From contig CM046845.1 of assembly GCA_025618425.1 (NCBI GenBank), positions 7,245,491-7,309,490 on the forward strand: a stretch of DNA of 64,000 nt, given 5' to 3'. Positions within the stretch are counted from its first letter, which is position 1. Every line of letters starts with the position of its first letter. Made by a program: the position numbers and the translations under genes. Shown here piece by piece: positions 10,346 through 22,060 of this stretch. The stretch comes from Heliocidaris tuberculata. Lineage: Eukaryota > Echinodermata > Echinoidea > Camarodonta > Echinometridae. The notes under the pieces are model-generated. The model was not told the origin of the DNA. It searched no databases and saw only the letters and a list, made by a program, of their open reading frames with translations.

Positions 10346-12589
10346 GTTGATTAGATAGACAGCAAAATGGGAAACAGTGGTCGTAGAAAACATCTGCATC
10401 TACTAGACAAAGTAAAGTGAAAAAGAACAAGAATACGAATAATATACTTCCTCTTCCAATGTATTCTCCAATCATTATGCCAAATATGCAAACCAGTATG
10501 TGTGTTAGTTGTTCATGGTAGAAACATGGATTAAATACCTCTCTCATATGGTTCATTCTTTAAAACTGAAGTCGATTTCTTGTTTCCTCCACGATTTTCT
10601 TCTTCCTTATAATAATTGCAATTTACACTTTTGCTAGAAAGGCCGCCAACGTATACTGACCGAAACCAAAGTGTTGGTTTTCAGGACCACTTAAGAGATG
10701 TCAGACAACATGGAGGTGGATATGATAATTATAGCTGAGAATGAGAGCGCATCACAGGTGAATTAAAACAAAGAGATCGAGAGGAGGAAATAAGACGAAA
10801 TTGATATGATGCACGGTGAAAGGAAAAGGTAGAATGGAGAGAAAGGGATTTCAAAATACGTGTAGAGCCACCAGCTGAGTGTATAGTTCTCAAGCACCCG
10901 AAGGTTAGGCGGACAGTTTCGATTCAAGAGTTCAGAAGGCGTTGCATACGAGGAAAAGAAGAAGAAGAAAAAAAGAAGAAGTTGTGAAGTAGAAAAACAT
11001 GCTCTCTTCAGATCAATCAAAACCCCTTATATCCACTTTTAAGAAAAAATATCAGGTTTTACAGAAACCAAATCAGCAGCGCTATAATTCTCATCTAAAT
11101 TCATTACAAAGAGAAACCTGAAAGGGAAATACCTGCTCGAAAGACCTTCATTTTCTATCATGCAGTATGCTCTACACAATGTTTACAATAAATCTGGTAA
11201 GCTATGAGTTTAAAGGCAACCTAAAGCTCTGCACTTTCAAAGAGAGTCTGCTTAAGTTATTTAAAAGTCAGACTAAATTGATAATCATGCAGTAAATTAG
11301 ATAACTGGACAATCAAAATGTAGATTTAAAAAAGTATTAAAACTTACTGAAAAATAACTTAAAACAGAAAATCATGAGCACGGATATGCGCATATGGGAC
11401 TACGTATTAAATATATTGACCGAGCATACGACCTCGGTATCCTCATGTTTTGTTTTGCTTTGTTTCTTTTACTCGGCTATTATACAATTTCTATCTATTT
11501 TTTTTTAACGGATATCATTGAGTTCTCGTCTTCATTTATCTCAGGGTATTTTTTTTGTTTGATTCTGACTTTGTGAGAATAATTCTTGTCTTCGTGATGA
11601 CCAGGAATCAAAATGACCTTTAAGCGACGCTGATCCATGAGTTATAGGCTAAATCTAATACGGAAAACAAGTGATCCTGATTGCAAGGTTGATCGATAGA
11701 CCAAATCCTACAGATAATCATTGCCCAATCGGATGCAGCCAAACGAGACCACTGAAATCATCGGAAATCATTAAAAACAAGGCCTTAACCCAGTGGAATT
11801 CGCTTAAAAACCGTGGCAAAATGCGTCATCTTTTACATTGATGTGAGGCTAACTCATCTGAACTTGGACGAACGGTACCGTTTCCGTGTTTGTGATAGCA
11901 ACGCGGTTATTCATTAATGTATTCTTTTATTTAATGTTTTGGTTCGTTTTATTGACTTAAGAATAAATCAACTTTAATATTGACTCTGCAGGATTTTGAT
12001 TTCCTTGTATCTAATTATCATAAACAGAGTCAGTTTGTAGATATGTATGGAATTTGTTTACAATAATGATTTCCCTATTTGTTGATAAGATATCACTATG
12101 CTGATCTAAATAAGTCATAAGAAAATTTTGATTTTTGTTTATTTCCTATTATTTTTACCTGAAATATTCTCCATATCATGTTTGAAAATAGAGAATACAA
12201 CCACATTATTTTAATAAAAGGATTATCAACATGTTTATTCACTTTTCACCTGTATTATTAAAAAATGCAATAATATTACTATCCAATTGATTTTTTTGAA
12301 ATCTAATCATTTTGAAGAAAACCAATATCAATGAAAGCACGTGTACCAATACCAAGGCCTACACATATGTAATCGACTAATGTCAGCACTAATTCCGATG
12401 CCAATACCAGTCAAATTGCCAATATCAATTACTAACAACGATTAAAATACCAATTTAGATATACCAAAATGGATTTATATCGTTTCAAGTGCTTTGTACT
12501 ATATAGCATTTAGTATGCCCTTATCCATTACCATCATTCTCCTAAACCAATATCATGACTTAAAGTTCCATTACTGGTCAAAAGCAATT
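10346..12589. other. No assignable feature
   Basis: Over 2 kb of AT-rich sequence without a supported gene, repeat or hairpin. From about 12330 onward scattered CCAATA motifs foreshadow the hexamer array that follows. Confidence 0.5.
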
Positions 12590-13200
12590 CCAACTCCAGG
12601 TTTAATTATATCTTTAGTACCAATATTGGTGTTCAATATTTGAACACCAATACAAATGTAAATACCAATACAATTAACATCACCAACGTAAATAACAATT
12701 AGATAAGTAATACCAATATTAAAACCAATACCAACACTAATAAAGCTACCATAGCAATATCATGTTTTCTCCAAAGCTTATACCAGTAGGGTACCTACAT
12801 TTAAATTCAAACTATTTACAAAGCCAATATCAACACTTATACCAACATCAATAGCAATGGTAATATCAAAGCAAGGGAAAAATCAATACTTATCTTTTAA
12901 AAATAATAATTTCACTTCCACTGCAAATAAAACCAGTACCAGTATCAGTACCAATGCCAATACCATTGTCAATAGCAATAGCAATAGCATTACCATTAAC
13001 AATACCAATACCAATACCAATGATTATACCAATACAAATACCAATACCAACACCATTACCATTACCAGTACCAGTACCAATACCCATACCCATACCAATG
13101 CCAATACCAATACCTATACCAATACCAATACCAATACCAGTACCAATATTAATGAAAATAACAGCACATGTTCCTATACCGATATCAATACCGATATAAT
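12590..13200. repeat. Degenerate hexanucleotide array, (ATACCA)n-type
   Basis: Dispersed and then nearly continuous ACCAAT/TACCAA units; 12935-13150 is almost pure (CCAATA)n with scattered substitutions such as CCATTA and CCAGTA. The open frame 12857-13387, rich in Thr-Asn, and its Pro-Ile shadow in another frame are products of the repeat, not genes. Confidence 0.85.
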
Positions 13201-14224
13201 CTATTTTGATAGCAATTTCATGACTATCCTATATGTTTCTATTTATCTATTTTCTATTTATCCATTAAAAATCGTTTTCTGTACATGCGTTTTAAAATAT
13301 ATCTATAAAAAAGATGTTATCGTTCGATTTGACTGTAACTCAGAGATGATATTGTTCATAAATTTTCCTTTATCCCTTACGACGTAATGACCGCAAAAGT
13401 CCTTCTTTAGTAATTTGGGATTTTGGGTCTGGCTTTCGCTTGGGCTTTCCACCAGGCCCTAGGAAAGGGAGTTGGAGACAAATGTACTGTCTAAGAGTAT
13501 AGGATTTCCATTAAAGTAACCTGCCGTTTTATACTTCTTTAAAACAAATCATTGTGTACTGGATTTTGACGGGGTTTTGGGGCGGTGTCTGCACGACTTA
13601 CCAACCAATCGTTGAGGTGAACGGAAGCTCAGTCATGTCAACAGAATTAAACCCTCTTATACCATTGGCAGAGGTATGATGTATGAAGTCTATAACATTT
13701 GGGGGCAATAGGAGCGAGGGGGTTAACTTATAGCACCTGCAGGAGGTGCCTATCCTATTCTAAAGGTGAGGATAGCTTGGTCAATGAACCAATTTCTAGA
13801 TGACTCATTGGCCATTGGTGGTCGGAAATGAAGATGACTATATGTGCTAATTGATCTACCAAATTTATTCCGGTATTCTTTTTTTTTTCTGTCTGTCTTT
13901 CTCTGTAGGATCATTTTTGGGTTTCTATTTTAATTGATGGTTGTCCTTACTGTCACGCACTAGAAATCCTTCGATATCTATGTGCTTTGTTCTCGATCAT
14001 GAGGCGTTTAATTTGTTTGTCTGCGAGGAGAATCCTTGCGTGGACGACAAAGCCACGATGAATAACAAAACGAGGTAGTACCTTGTTACAAACGTGTTAG
14101 AGTTGAGATGAAAATGAAAGTAGAAGGTTAAAAAGTTGGTAGTTATCAATTATTCTGTGGGAGAAAGATTTGCTCTAAAACTGACTAGGGTACTGATTGA
14201 TTTGTAAAAAAAAAAAAAAAGAAA
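13201..14224. other. No assignable feature
   Basis: A small palindrome GCACCTGCAGGAGGTGC lies near 13735. No supported gene; coding potential looks poor. Confidence 0.45.
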
Positions 14225-14785
14225 GTGGTTCATTTGATGTATGATTGCTTTATCGATTGATAATGATCAAATCATTGATCGAGTAGGCAGTTGATTGATT
14301 GTTTGATTGATTAAGTGATACCAGATTGGTTTGTTTCATTTATTGGATCATTGGTAGGTTGATTAGTAGATTTATCGGTTGCTTGGTTAATTGATTGATT
14401 TATTGATTGATTGGTTTATTTATTAATCGATAAATTGATTGACTGATTAAGAAATAGTTTTTGTTTGGTTCATTAACTATAATTGATGGATGGAGTGACT
14501 GATTAATTCATGGATAATGGGTCGATTGATCGGCTGTTTGATTGACTGATTGATTAGTTGATTAATAAATTTAATAAATTGGCTGATTATTGATTGTTCA
14601 TTGATTGATGATGAATTGGTTGGTTGGTAGATTAATTGATTGATTGGTTCATTTGATTCATTGATTTAATTTCCGTTTTATTGTTTTTTTTTTTTTATTT
14701 ATTTACTGATTGATGGATTGATTGATTGACGAAATAATTGTTTCATTGATTTACTGATTCATCGATTGATTAATTCCAATCACTC
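14225..14785. repeat. Degenerate tetranucleotide array, (TTGA)n/(ATTG)n-type
   Basis: About 560 bp dominated by GATTGATTGAT with many substitutions, interrupted by T-runs near 14690. An old, decaying microsatellite. Confidence 0.85.
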
Positions 14786-15241
14786 ATTCATTCGTTCTGA
14801 TAACAAAGTAAAATTAAGAACAATCATCAAATCATTATCCCATTTTTGAAGAAGAGAAATATGACAGAAAAATATAATAGATACATCTATTTTTTTTTAA
14901 GAGTAGGAGAGATGGAAAGACAAAAGAGAAGTTAGACAGACATGCCGAATGACTGACAGAAAGTCAAGATGATCGAGATACGTATGATATATGATTTGTG
15001 ATTTGCGAATATGTCAAAATGATTATATTTCACATTATTTCATGTCTAAAAAAAAAAATTTAAATAAAAGTACAAGAAAGTATCATATTTGTAGACAGGT
15101 GTATTGTCGGTGTCTTTATTTTCGAGCGTTGGAACACACTCGAGAATTTCGTGAAAATGTGATTACCGCGGCACACGTATACAGCGTATACAATATCCAT
15201 ATCCCGTACGTTTAATCATTCTGCATTGTCCCATTATAACG
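14786..15241. other. No assignable feature
   Basis: AT-rich non-repetitive sequence; a 74-codon open frame at 14991-15215 has no recognised domain. Confidence 0.45.
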
Positions 15242-15249
15242 TTATAGGA

Positions 15250-15940
15250 CCTGGGTTCTTAATTATTTTGTTACGAGGGCCAGAAATATTCTTGAAATTA
15301 CGTCGCGGGCCACAGAGTACATACAAAGACGCATGGGACTCACGACTCTTGCCCGAATACATTGTGTATTAGCTTTCTGTTTTTTTTGTTTGTTTGTTTG
15401 TTTGTTTGTTTTTTTTTTAATTATTATTATTATCATTCAGCGAGCGAGCGAAGCTTGCGAGCAAAAAAAATTGACACTTTAGAATTGTGAAATTGTAATT
15501 TCGTCGTCAAAATGTGCTAATTTAGATAAGATATAAAACATTACAGAGAGACCATTTCACTGCCCAAAAATGAAATGGTGGGTGCCCGAATGCAGGAAAA
15601 TTTTTGATATTCTCGGGGGAAAGGGCTCCAGGCCCCATCCCCCGCCACAGACGTTAATGCATACATACCCGAATGGCTCATCTAAGGACGGTTCAACGAT
15701 TTTAGAATACACCCTCCTTATTTTTTCTTTGTTTGATTTAAAAAAAACCCAAACTATAACATGTGGTAGGGCAGGGAACAGATAAATATGATACGCTATT
15801 TGCGAGCGAGCAAAAAATTTGATACTTTTATTCTTATCAATAGTTAGGATGATATATTATGTATCAACATAGTTCTTAAAACAAGATTTTTTTTCTTCTT
15901 ACTCAGATATTTTTGGCGGGCCGCACTTTAAGAACAGGGG
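15250..15940. mobile_element. Non-autonomous hAT-like element with 8-bp target duplication
   Basis: Left end CCTGGGTTCTTAA and right end TTAAGAACAGGGG form a 13-bp imperfect inverted repeat of the type ending in TTCTTAA that is common in hAT elements, followed inward by GCGGGCCAC and GGCGGGCCGC. The flanks are identical: TTATAGGA at 15242-15249 and 15941-15948. The interior has GCGAGCGAGCG motifs and a (TTTG)n tract near 15385, and no transposase ORF. Confidence 0.75.
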
Positions 15941-15948
15941 TTATAGGA

Positions 15949-16385
15949 GATTAAGAGAAAAATAATTTCCCAGGTACTTATTTTTCAACAAATCAATGGA
16001 ATAAGCTTTAATGGCCTTTGTTCCGAGAAGATTAATGATGAAATTTCAAACTATAACTTGCTGTGATTATAAAATGTAACTATCAGATCGTCATGCCAAA
16101 CAAATTCTCACGCAATCTGGCCCTTATAAAACAGCACATTGTACTTAAGGTGTGATGGATATTGGTAGAATTTTCTCAAAAACAAATAATCTGAAAACCT
16201 GTCTGCATGATGACCTTTTAAATAATGGATTTCACTCACATATGTCAAGAAGATAATGGTAATGGCGAAAATTATAAAAAGTTGAAATTAGAGGCGCCTG
16301 TGCGGGCCTTTTAAACAAAGATCACTTGCTGCAGGAGTTAATGGGATGTGAAATCAAATATTGTGGGGTTGGTAGATATACAGAA
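15949..16385. other. No assignable feature
   Basis: AT-rich spacer between the hAT-like element and a purine tract; nothing supported. Confidence 0.5.
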
Positions 16386-16591
16386 GGGTGGGAAAAGGTG
16401 GAAGGAATAGAGAGATAGAGACAGAGAAAGATATAGAGATAGATAAATACAGAAAGAGAAAGAGAGGAGAGCTACAGGAAGAAACAGAGAGATGAAGAGA
16501 GAATTAGGATAGGGAGTGAGAGAGACCGGGAGAAAGAGACAGAGAGGCAGAAAGACACAGACACAAAAGCATCCGAGAGATAGAGAGACAA

Positions 16592-16634
<43 letters not shown>

Positions 16635-16767
16635 CAGAAAGAAAGAGGTAGGCAAAGATCACTGTAAGACATACAGACAGAAATAGATACAAAGAGAGAA
16701 AGGGAGAGGGGGAGAGTGAGAGACAGACAGACAGACAAAGGGAGAGAGAAAAATAGAAAGGGAGAGG

Positions 16768-16798
<31 letters not shown>

Positions 16799-16800
16799 TT
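16386..16800. repeat. Long GA-rich purine tract
   Basis: About 415 bp of GAGA/CAGA-type low-complexity sequence with purer (GA)n runs near 16600-16630 and 16770-16798. Long Ser-Leu-rich frames on the opposite strand are low-complexity artefacts. Confidence 0.9.
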
Positions 16801-17599
16801 GCAGGTGTGGGCGTTTGGGGATGACAGCATAAATTGAGGAGTGTCAAAGAAATCAAACAGATAATAAACGGAAGCAATCTATCATCACTGATTACCGTAA
16901 CGAGAGATTAGGTGAAGTTATAACAGCAACTATTTACCTAGACCCAGTTATTCAATAATCGACTTTTGTAATAATTGTCTGGTATAATTATTGAGGGCAA
17001 AAAAAAGAAGAAAATCTGATGAAAGTAGCGATTATGTAAATTCATTAGGTCAAAGTGTGTGAATAACACAAACCCTAAATCCTTTGCTGATCGTATAACT
17101 ATTTTCCCCCCTATCTATAATACCCTTCCTCTCCAAATTTTGTTCATTTGCCATTCTCGTCATCTAGACCGTGGGCCGAGGCCTGTTTTCTTGCTTAGTT
17201 TTTGAGTTCCGTGGTCCATCTCTGGGAAGTACCTAAAAATGTGCTAGATATGTTCAAAACATGTATCCAAAACAGGAATGACATGTTCCCACGTTTGAAA
17301 CTTGGGCATTAAGTAGAAAACAAAGAAAAAGTAAAGAATTGGTTGCTAGGGACATTTTTACCTTAGCAACCATGAAATAGAGAGATATTTCTTTGAATAA
17401 TTTGGAGCAGATATAGCCTTTAGGCACAGAGATGGTATTTTGAGCAATGTGATGTCATGTAATGATGGTCAATCACATAAAATTCAATTTGCATATTAAT
17501 TAATACCTTATATAGTAATCCATAGAGAAACTAAGTATACATGTATGTGATCGATGTCTCATGAAATGATCAGCGTAATTATACATGTATTTGCTTTGT

Positions 17600-18110
17600 C
17601 TAAAGGGAGGACAGTGTCTGTCTGTTGCCCTATACCCCATGTATACCCTTCCCCATTCTAATCAGTTCACCCATCAGCCTGTTCCCCCCCCCCAAAAAAA
17701 AAAAACACACGCATGTATATCCATGAAGTGAAACAACATAAATGAATACTGTGTAGTTAATATGTATCGCACTAAATAAGCAAGATGCTTTCTATCAAAA
17801 CTTTCATGTGCCCATTCTCTCTTTATTTACACACAGCCATCCTTTTCACACATAATGATCTACACTGTATACTTACAAATATGCAGGCAAGCCCCCCCCC
17901 CCCCCCAATTTATACTAAACAATTGGCCTATAATGAATCCCACAATCGGCAAGATGTTTCAATCCAAATTCATACGGTACCCATTCTCTTTTTTTATTTT
18001 TACACACAGCCATCATTGTCACACACAGCTCTACTTGCATATGTACCAGCAAGCCCCCCCCCCCCCCACCCCTTACTTAATACTGTATAATTGACCTAAT
18101 AATTAAAACA
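17600..18110 (+). repeat. Tandem repeat of about 170 bp with poly-C runs
   Basis: Two good copies, about 17780-17935 and 17950-18110, share CCCATTCTCT, TTTACACACAGCCATC and a run of about 15 C followed by an AT-rich tail. A third, more diverged unit with poly-C lies upstream near 17640-17760. Located inside the 4.4-kb TIR element. Confidence 0.75.
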
Positions 18111-19842
18111 GAATAACTAAATAGGAGAGATAAAATGTTTGAGATGTACAAATTAAAAAGCCTCTGAAGGTTAATCTCCTGTTTATCCTGGATACAAGCA
18201 CATGCCCCTCCAACCCCACCCCCAGCAATTATCATGTATTCCTTTTAATCATTTGTTGTTCTGTTTCTCTTAATATGTATCACCTTCTTTCTCTCTCTCT
18301 CACTCTCTCTCTCTCTCTCTCTCTGTGACCTTACATGAAAAACAATGCAGGAATATAAGCATGACACATAACTGTATATTCATGTTGCCTGTTTTTATTT
18401 TTTAAATAAAATTCACTGTTGGATACTTCAATTTACAAACACTCTTGATATAATTCAAACCAGTCTTTACATACATGCACGTGCAGTTTGTATTAGCATC
18501 AAACAAGTACATGTGCATAGGCCTGATATGTAAAATCACATTTTGCACAAAGTGTTCAACAAAGCTTGAACATTTTACTTTTCTCAGTAAGCAGTGATGT
18601 ATTTTATTTATTCATGATTAAATGTGATCATGTCTTCCAAATTAAGCAGGTAACCATTGTAAGTTCTAAGCCCATGAATTGTACTTTACTAGTATTTTTG
18701 AAGTGTAAAAGTCCTACTCACAGGTGCATTGAAAACCACTTCCAAAGTGAATGATTACTACATCTCATACCCCTAAGTGGTAGCTTTGGAGCACATCAGT
18801 AAAAATTACATCTCAGCAACAGTCAATAACTATGTACATCAGAGATTTCACATCTGGCACCTGAAGTATGGCAACTTCATGGTCCTGATTAGAAAGCTGT
18901 CAAGTCTCGAAATTCACTTCCATCTCATTCATTCAAATTTTAAAAATGGGACAAGGATTATCCCTATTACATGTAGATTAACTTTAAAAAAGACATGTAT
19001 TCAAAATCATACAAAAAAAAAAATATTCTTAGTACATTATTATTGTCAGAATATTCAATCCATTCACTTTACTTGAGAAAGGCTTTAAAATGTTATTTAA
19101 TTTGTACTCACAGACAAAATACAGAACATTGAATTATTTATCATTTTAGGATATTTTACTGCTCCCACTACAAATCAAATACATGCAGTAACCCATGATT
19201 CCACACAAAATTACAAAATTATAAGATAGATGGAGCAATGACTATGAGAGGGCATATGAATCATGAAAGCTAATACGCAGAATCACAGTATTCCACACAA
19301 TATGACTCTGCTTGTGAGAATAACTGGCTGAAAAAATTTTAACTTTCAAAATTGTGATAAAACATGTAACACATGTTTTGGAAAATTTCTTTCTGAAGAT
19401 GTTATGTGTTATGAGTGAAGCTCATCTGCATATTAACTGAAAAACATACGACTTTACTCTTTTTAAAAACTTTGTTCTTGCAAATTTGATCAACCAGACT
19501 ATTTTACGAGGGGTTAAATTTGAGATTGCGGAATCAACAAGCAGCGATGATAATTATACATTCGCAAAGTGAAGGTGAATTAGCACAGCCTGCATTGCAT
19601 ACAGCCATGCTGCGCTAGTATGTATGAATGTTGCCAATATTTTAGCATGTTAAATTCATGAAAATAAACCCCCTGCAGAATATATGGCATATACAAAAAT
19701 TTCTGTAATTTTAATGCATGTACTTCACGGGAATCACGGCCCTTCCCCGCTCCTACTACTGCAGTTGATTTACAGAAATGTTGATATGACAGTTCTTCTC
19801 AAAACCTGCTTCTTTGTCCTTTGGGTTGAATCTTGTTTAGTT
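18111..19842. other. AT-rich interior of the 4.4-kb element
   Basis: Contains a short (CT)n at about 18290-18325 and several AATAAA-like motifs on either strand, but no frame longer than 100 codons. On the minus strand it lies downstream of the two-exon gene and could hold its 3' UTR. Confidence 0.4.
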
Positions 19843-19931
19843 TTCTGGTAGGAGGTGAAGCATGGCTGAAGTTATATCTCATATTCAAAGCAAGAAGGTC
19901 TTTCAGACAAGTCTTGAGTAGAATCTTCTCA
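19843..19931. repeat. 89-bp tandem duplication, copy 1
   Basis: Starts TTCTGGTAGGAGGTGAAGC and is repeated at 19932-20020 with very few differences. The period of 89 bp is not a multiple of three, so it shifts the frame of the coding exon that runs through it on the minus strand. Confidence 0.9.
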
Positions 19932-21221
19932 TTCTGGTAGGAGGTGAAGCATGGCTGAAGTTATATCTCACATTCAAAGCAAGAAGGTCTTTCAGACAAG
20001 TCTTGAGCAGAATCTTCTCATCTTTGCTCATTTCTGCAGCTTGTACCAGCTTACCTGCATAATTTTTTTTCTCTTTCATTCTTTTTCTTGTGAATGGTTT
20101 ATCCTCTGTTTTGTCTTTTTCCCCCATTTGATGCATTGGACTGGAAGAACATGGTGAACCCTTGCCTAAAGTTGACATTGCCTCAGTCATTGTTGTTGGA
20201 CCTCCAAATGTGGCTCCATTACTGCTTCTGTCTCGCATGGAATAACGATGGTCCTTGTAGCTGGGAGCATTGTTTTCAAAGACTACAAGGAAACAGAAAA
20301 ATATAAGAGATTTAATGCCATTTGCTCTTGTATAAAAAATGAAATACCATGCTATTTGATTTAAAAACACATTAAATCCAATCACCTTCTCCTACTTTAA
20401 TGTATATTGAACTTTTGAAGTGGCATTAAATCCCCATAGCATACTGCCCGGAGTGAATGGGGGAGGGGCTATTTCAACAATAACGCTGATTGGTCAAAAT
20501 GTGATTGGGTCTATTAATAGATTGTCTTCATCCAATAATTTTAGTAATATTGTAAAATAGGACATGCCATTCATTCACGCAGCATAGCAGTACTTCAATG
20601 CTAGATTACCTGATTCAACATGTTCAACTCTTACTATGCTACAAATTTGGGGTTTCTGAGTTGAAACTGAAATTTTAAATAGTATTTTCCTCTCATGTAT
20701 GAATGATCTAGAATAGACCATAGCCTGCTTACACATACAAAAGCTACTGAAGGCTATTCACCTGTGAAATCTAATGTGGAGTACAAGCTTGTATGTATTG
20801 TAAGTGATATTTGTATCAATCATGCATAGCTTTGCTAGAAAGTAACTGCTTAATTCATAATAAAAATGGTTGTTTAGACATTAATATTTTCATAATAAAA
20901 CAGCCTTCCTACAATATTGTGATATCCTATAAAGGAAATAATTATTTGTGGGTAAATTCAACTGATTTTTTAGTTAAGCCCACGCAAAACTCAAACTAAA
21001 CTAAAGGAGTCAATCCATAACACAAATACCAATGCATGGGACTGGTAGTTGAAAAGTTGGGCCTACGGTTCATGCAAATAAAACCTGGAGAAAATTAGAC
21101 TGTTCATAATAATGCTTTCCCCAAATACACAAAAATATAACTCTAATTAAATACCTCCATGTTCTGCTCTTTCTTGCTTCTTCCTGGCCCTCTCAATCTT
21201 AGTTTTGTTGGTGAATTGCAT
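19903..21221 (-). CDS. Two-exon hypothetical protein inside the TIR element
   Basis: Exon 1 is complement(21155..21221), exon 2 complement(19903..20282). Exon 1 starts at an ATG (MQFTNKTKIERARKKQ...), is strongly basic, and ends at a GAG|GTAT donor. Exon 2 follows a pyrimidine-rich TTTCTGTTTCCTTGTAG acceptor. The joined frame is consistent (phase 1 junction), giving 148 residues. Exon 2 has a Ser/Thr/Gly-rich middle, a basic KPFTRKRMKEKK stretch (possible nuclear signal) and an amphipathic Lys/Leu-rich segment. The last residues come from a frame shifted by the 89-bp duplication; the pre-duplication frame would have stopped at 19799-19801. A 12-codon upstream ORF lies at complement(21225..21263). 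I recognise no family. The gene could be a transposon-encoded accessory protein or a captured host gene. The splice model is by eye. Confidence 0.5.
19932..20020. repeat. 89-bp tandem duplication, copy 2
   Basis: Second copy of the unit at 19843-19931, lying within the 3' part of the minus-strand exon 19903-20282. Confidence 0.9.
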
Positions 21222-21298
21222 GATTCAATGGTCATGGTATACGATGCTCTGTGTGGCAGACATGGTACATGCACACAAACACTCAGAGTACAGGGGTT

Positions 21299-21375
21299 GT
21301 GATTGGCCATTTGCACTCACGTATCTAATAGCCGAGCTGTGATTGGTCACTTAAGGAGCAGATATGACATCATCA
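21299..21375 (-). promoter_or_regulatory. Putative promoter in the right TIR: two CCAAT boxes and a CRE-like site
   Basis: On the minus strand CCAATCAC occurs twice (around 21299-21306 and 21339-21346), 40 bp apart, with a TGATGTCAT motif just beyond (about 21365-21373). They lie about 80-150 bp upstream of the exon 1 ATG at 21221. The same order of motifs, more diverged, appears in the left TIR near 17450-17475. Promoter function is inferred from position and motifs. Confidence 0.35.
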
Positions 21376-21639
21376 CTGCAGGAAAGCTGTCTGCTAATTG
21401 TAGCAACTTTATATCAAAATTGTGAAAATATGCCCAAAATGTGCAAATGGGAACATTCACCATTGCTCTTAGATATATGTCCATTAATCATTTATGACAA
21501 AATTAAGTACTTCCCAGATATGGACCACGGAACTGAAGAATTTTGAGGCTCGGCCCACGGCCTAATCTTCTATCTTCTTTACCCCTGGGCCGTCATCTGC
21601 TCATTCATTTATCTTTCTCTTTCTCCTTCAGGCTTTTTT

Positions 21640-21706
21640 TTTTTTTTGGGGGGGGGGGGGTCTAGCTATCTATCTTTCTTTTTCTGTCTCTGTTACCTTT
21701 CCTATC

Positions 21707-21745
<39 letters not shown>

Positions 21746-21846
21746 GCACTATGTTTTTCCTTGTGTTTTGTCTCCCCTCTGTATATCTTGTATATCTCCT
21801 CGCTCTCTCTTTACATATATATATCACTCTCTATCTCTCTGTGCCC

Positions 21847-21889
<43 letters not shown>

Positions 21890-21987
21890 CTATGTTTTTC
21901 CTTGTGTTTTGTCTCCCCTCTGTATATCTTGTATATCTCCTCGCTCTCTCTTTACATATATATATCACTCTCTATCTCTCTGTGCCC

Positions 21988-22029
<42 letters not shown>

Positions 22030-22060
22030 AAAACATATGCCCCTCTCTCTCTATCCCTCT
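21640..22060. repeat. (CT)n-rich tract with a 141-bp tandem duplication
   Basis: A unit starting CGCACTATGTTTTTCC at 21745 is repeated, apparently identically, at 21886 (period 141 bp), each ending in a long (CT)n run. A poly-G run lies at 21649-21660. The overlapping Ser/Leu-rich frames are artefacts. Confidence 0.9.

Larger units (their letters stand above)
17165..21564. mobile_element. 4.4-kb element with terminal inverted repeats enclosing a spliced ORF
   Basis: The left end TAGACCGTGGGCCGAG (17165-17180) is matched in inverted orientation at the right end (to 21564). A second block GTTCCGTGGTCCAT followed by TCTGGGAAGTAC is shared at about 17206-17233 and 21507-21535. Weaker similarity continues inward for up to about 300 bp: ATGTTCCCA, TTGGGCAT, a GATGTCAT motif and a CAATCAC motif appear in the same order in both ends. 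ATC flanks both ends (17162-17164, 21565-21567), a possible 3-bp target duplication. The interior holds a two-exon gene on the minus strand, a CCCC-rich tandem repeat and AT-rich sequence. A DNA transposon of unrecognised superfamily, or a captured gene between inverted repeats, are the two readings. Confidence 0.6.

Noticed and set aside
12590..13200. Interstitial telomere repeats
   Set aside because: The hexamer is ATACCA/TGGTAT, not TTAGGG, and is degenerate.
12857..13387. 176-codon Thr/Asn-rich open frame
   Set aside because: It is entirely a translation of the ATACCA hexamer array; the other frames over it are also open, as expected of a repeat.
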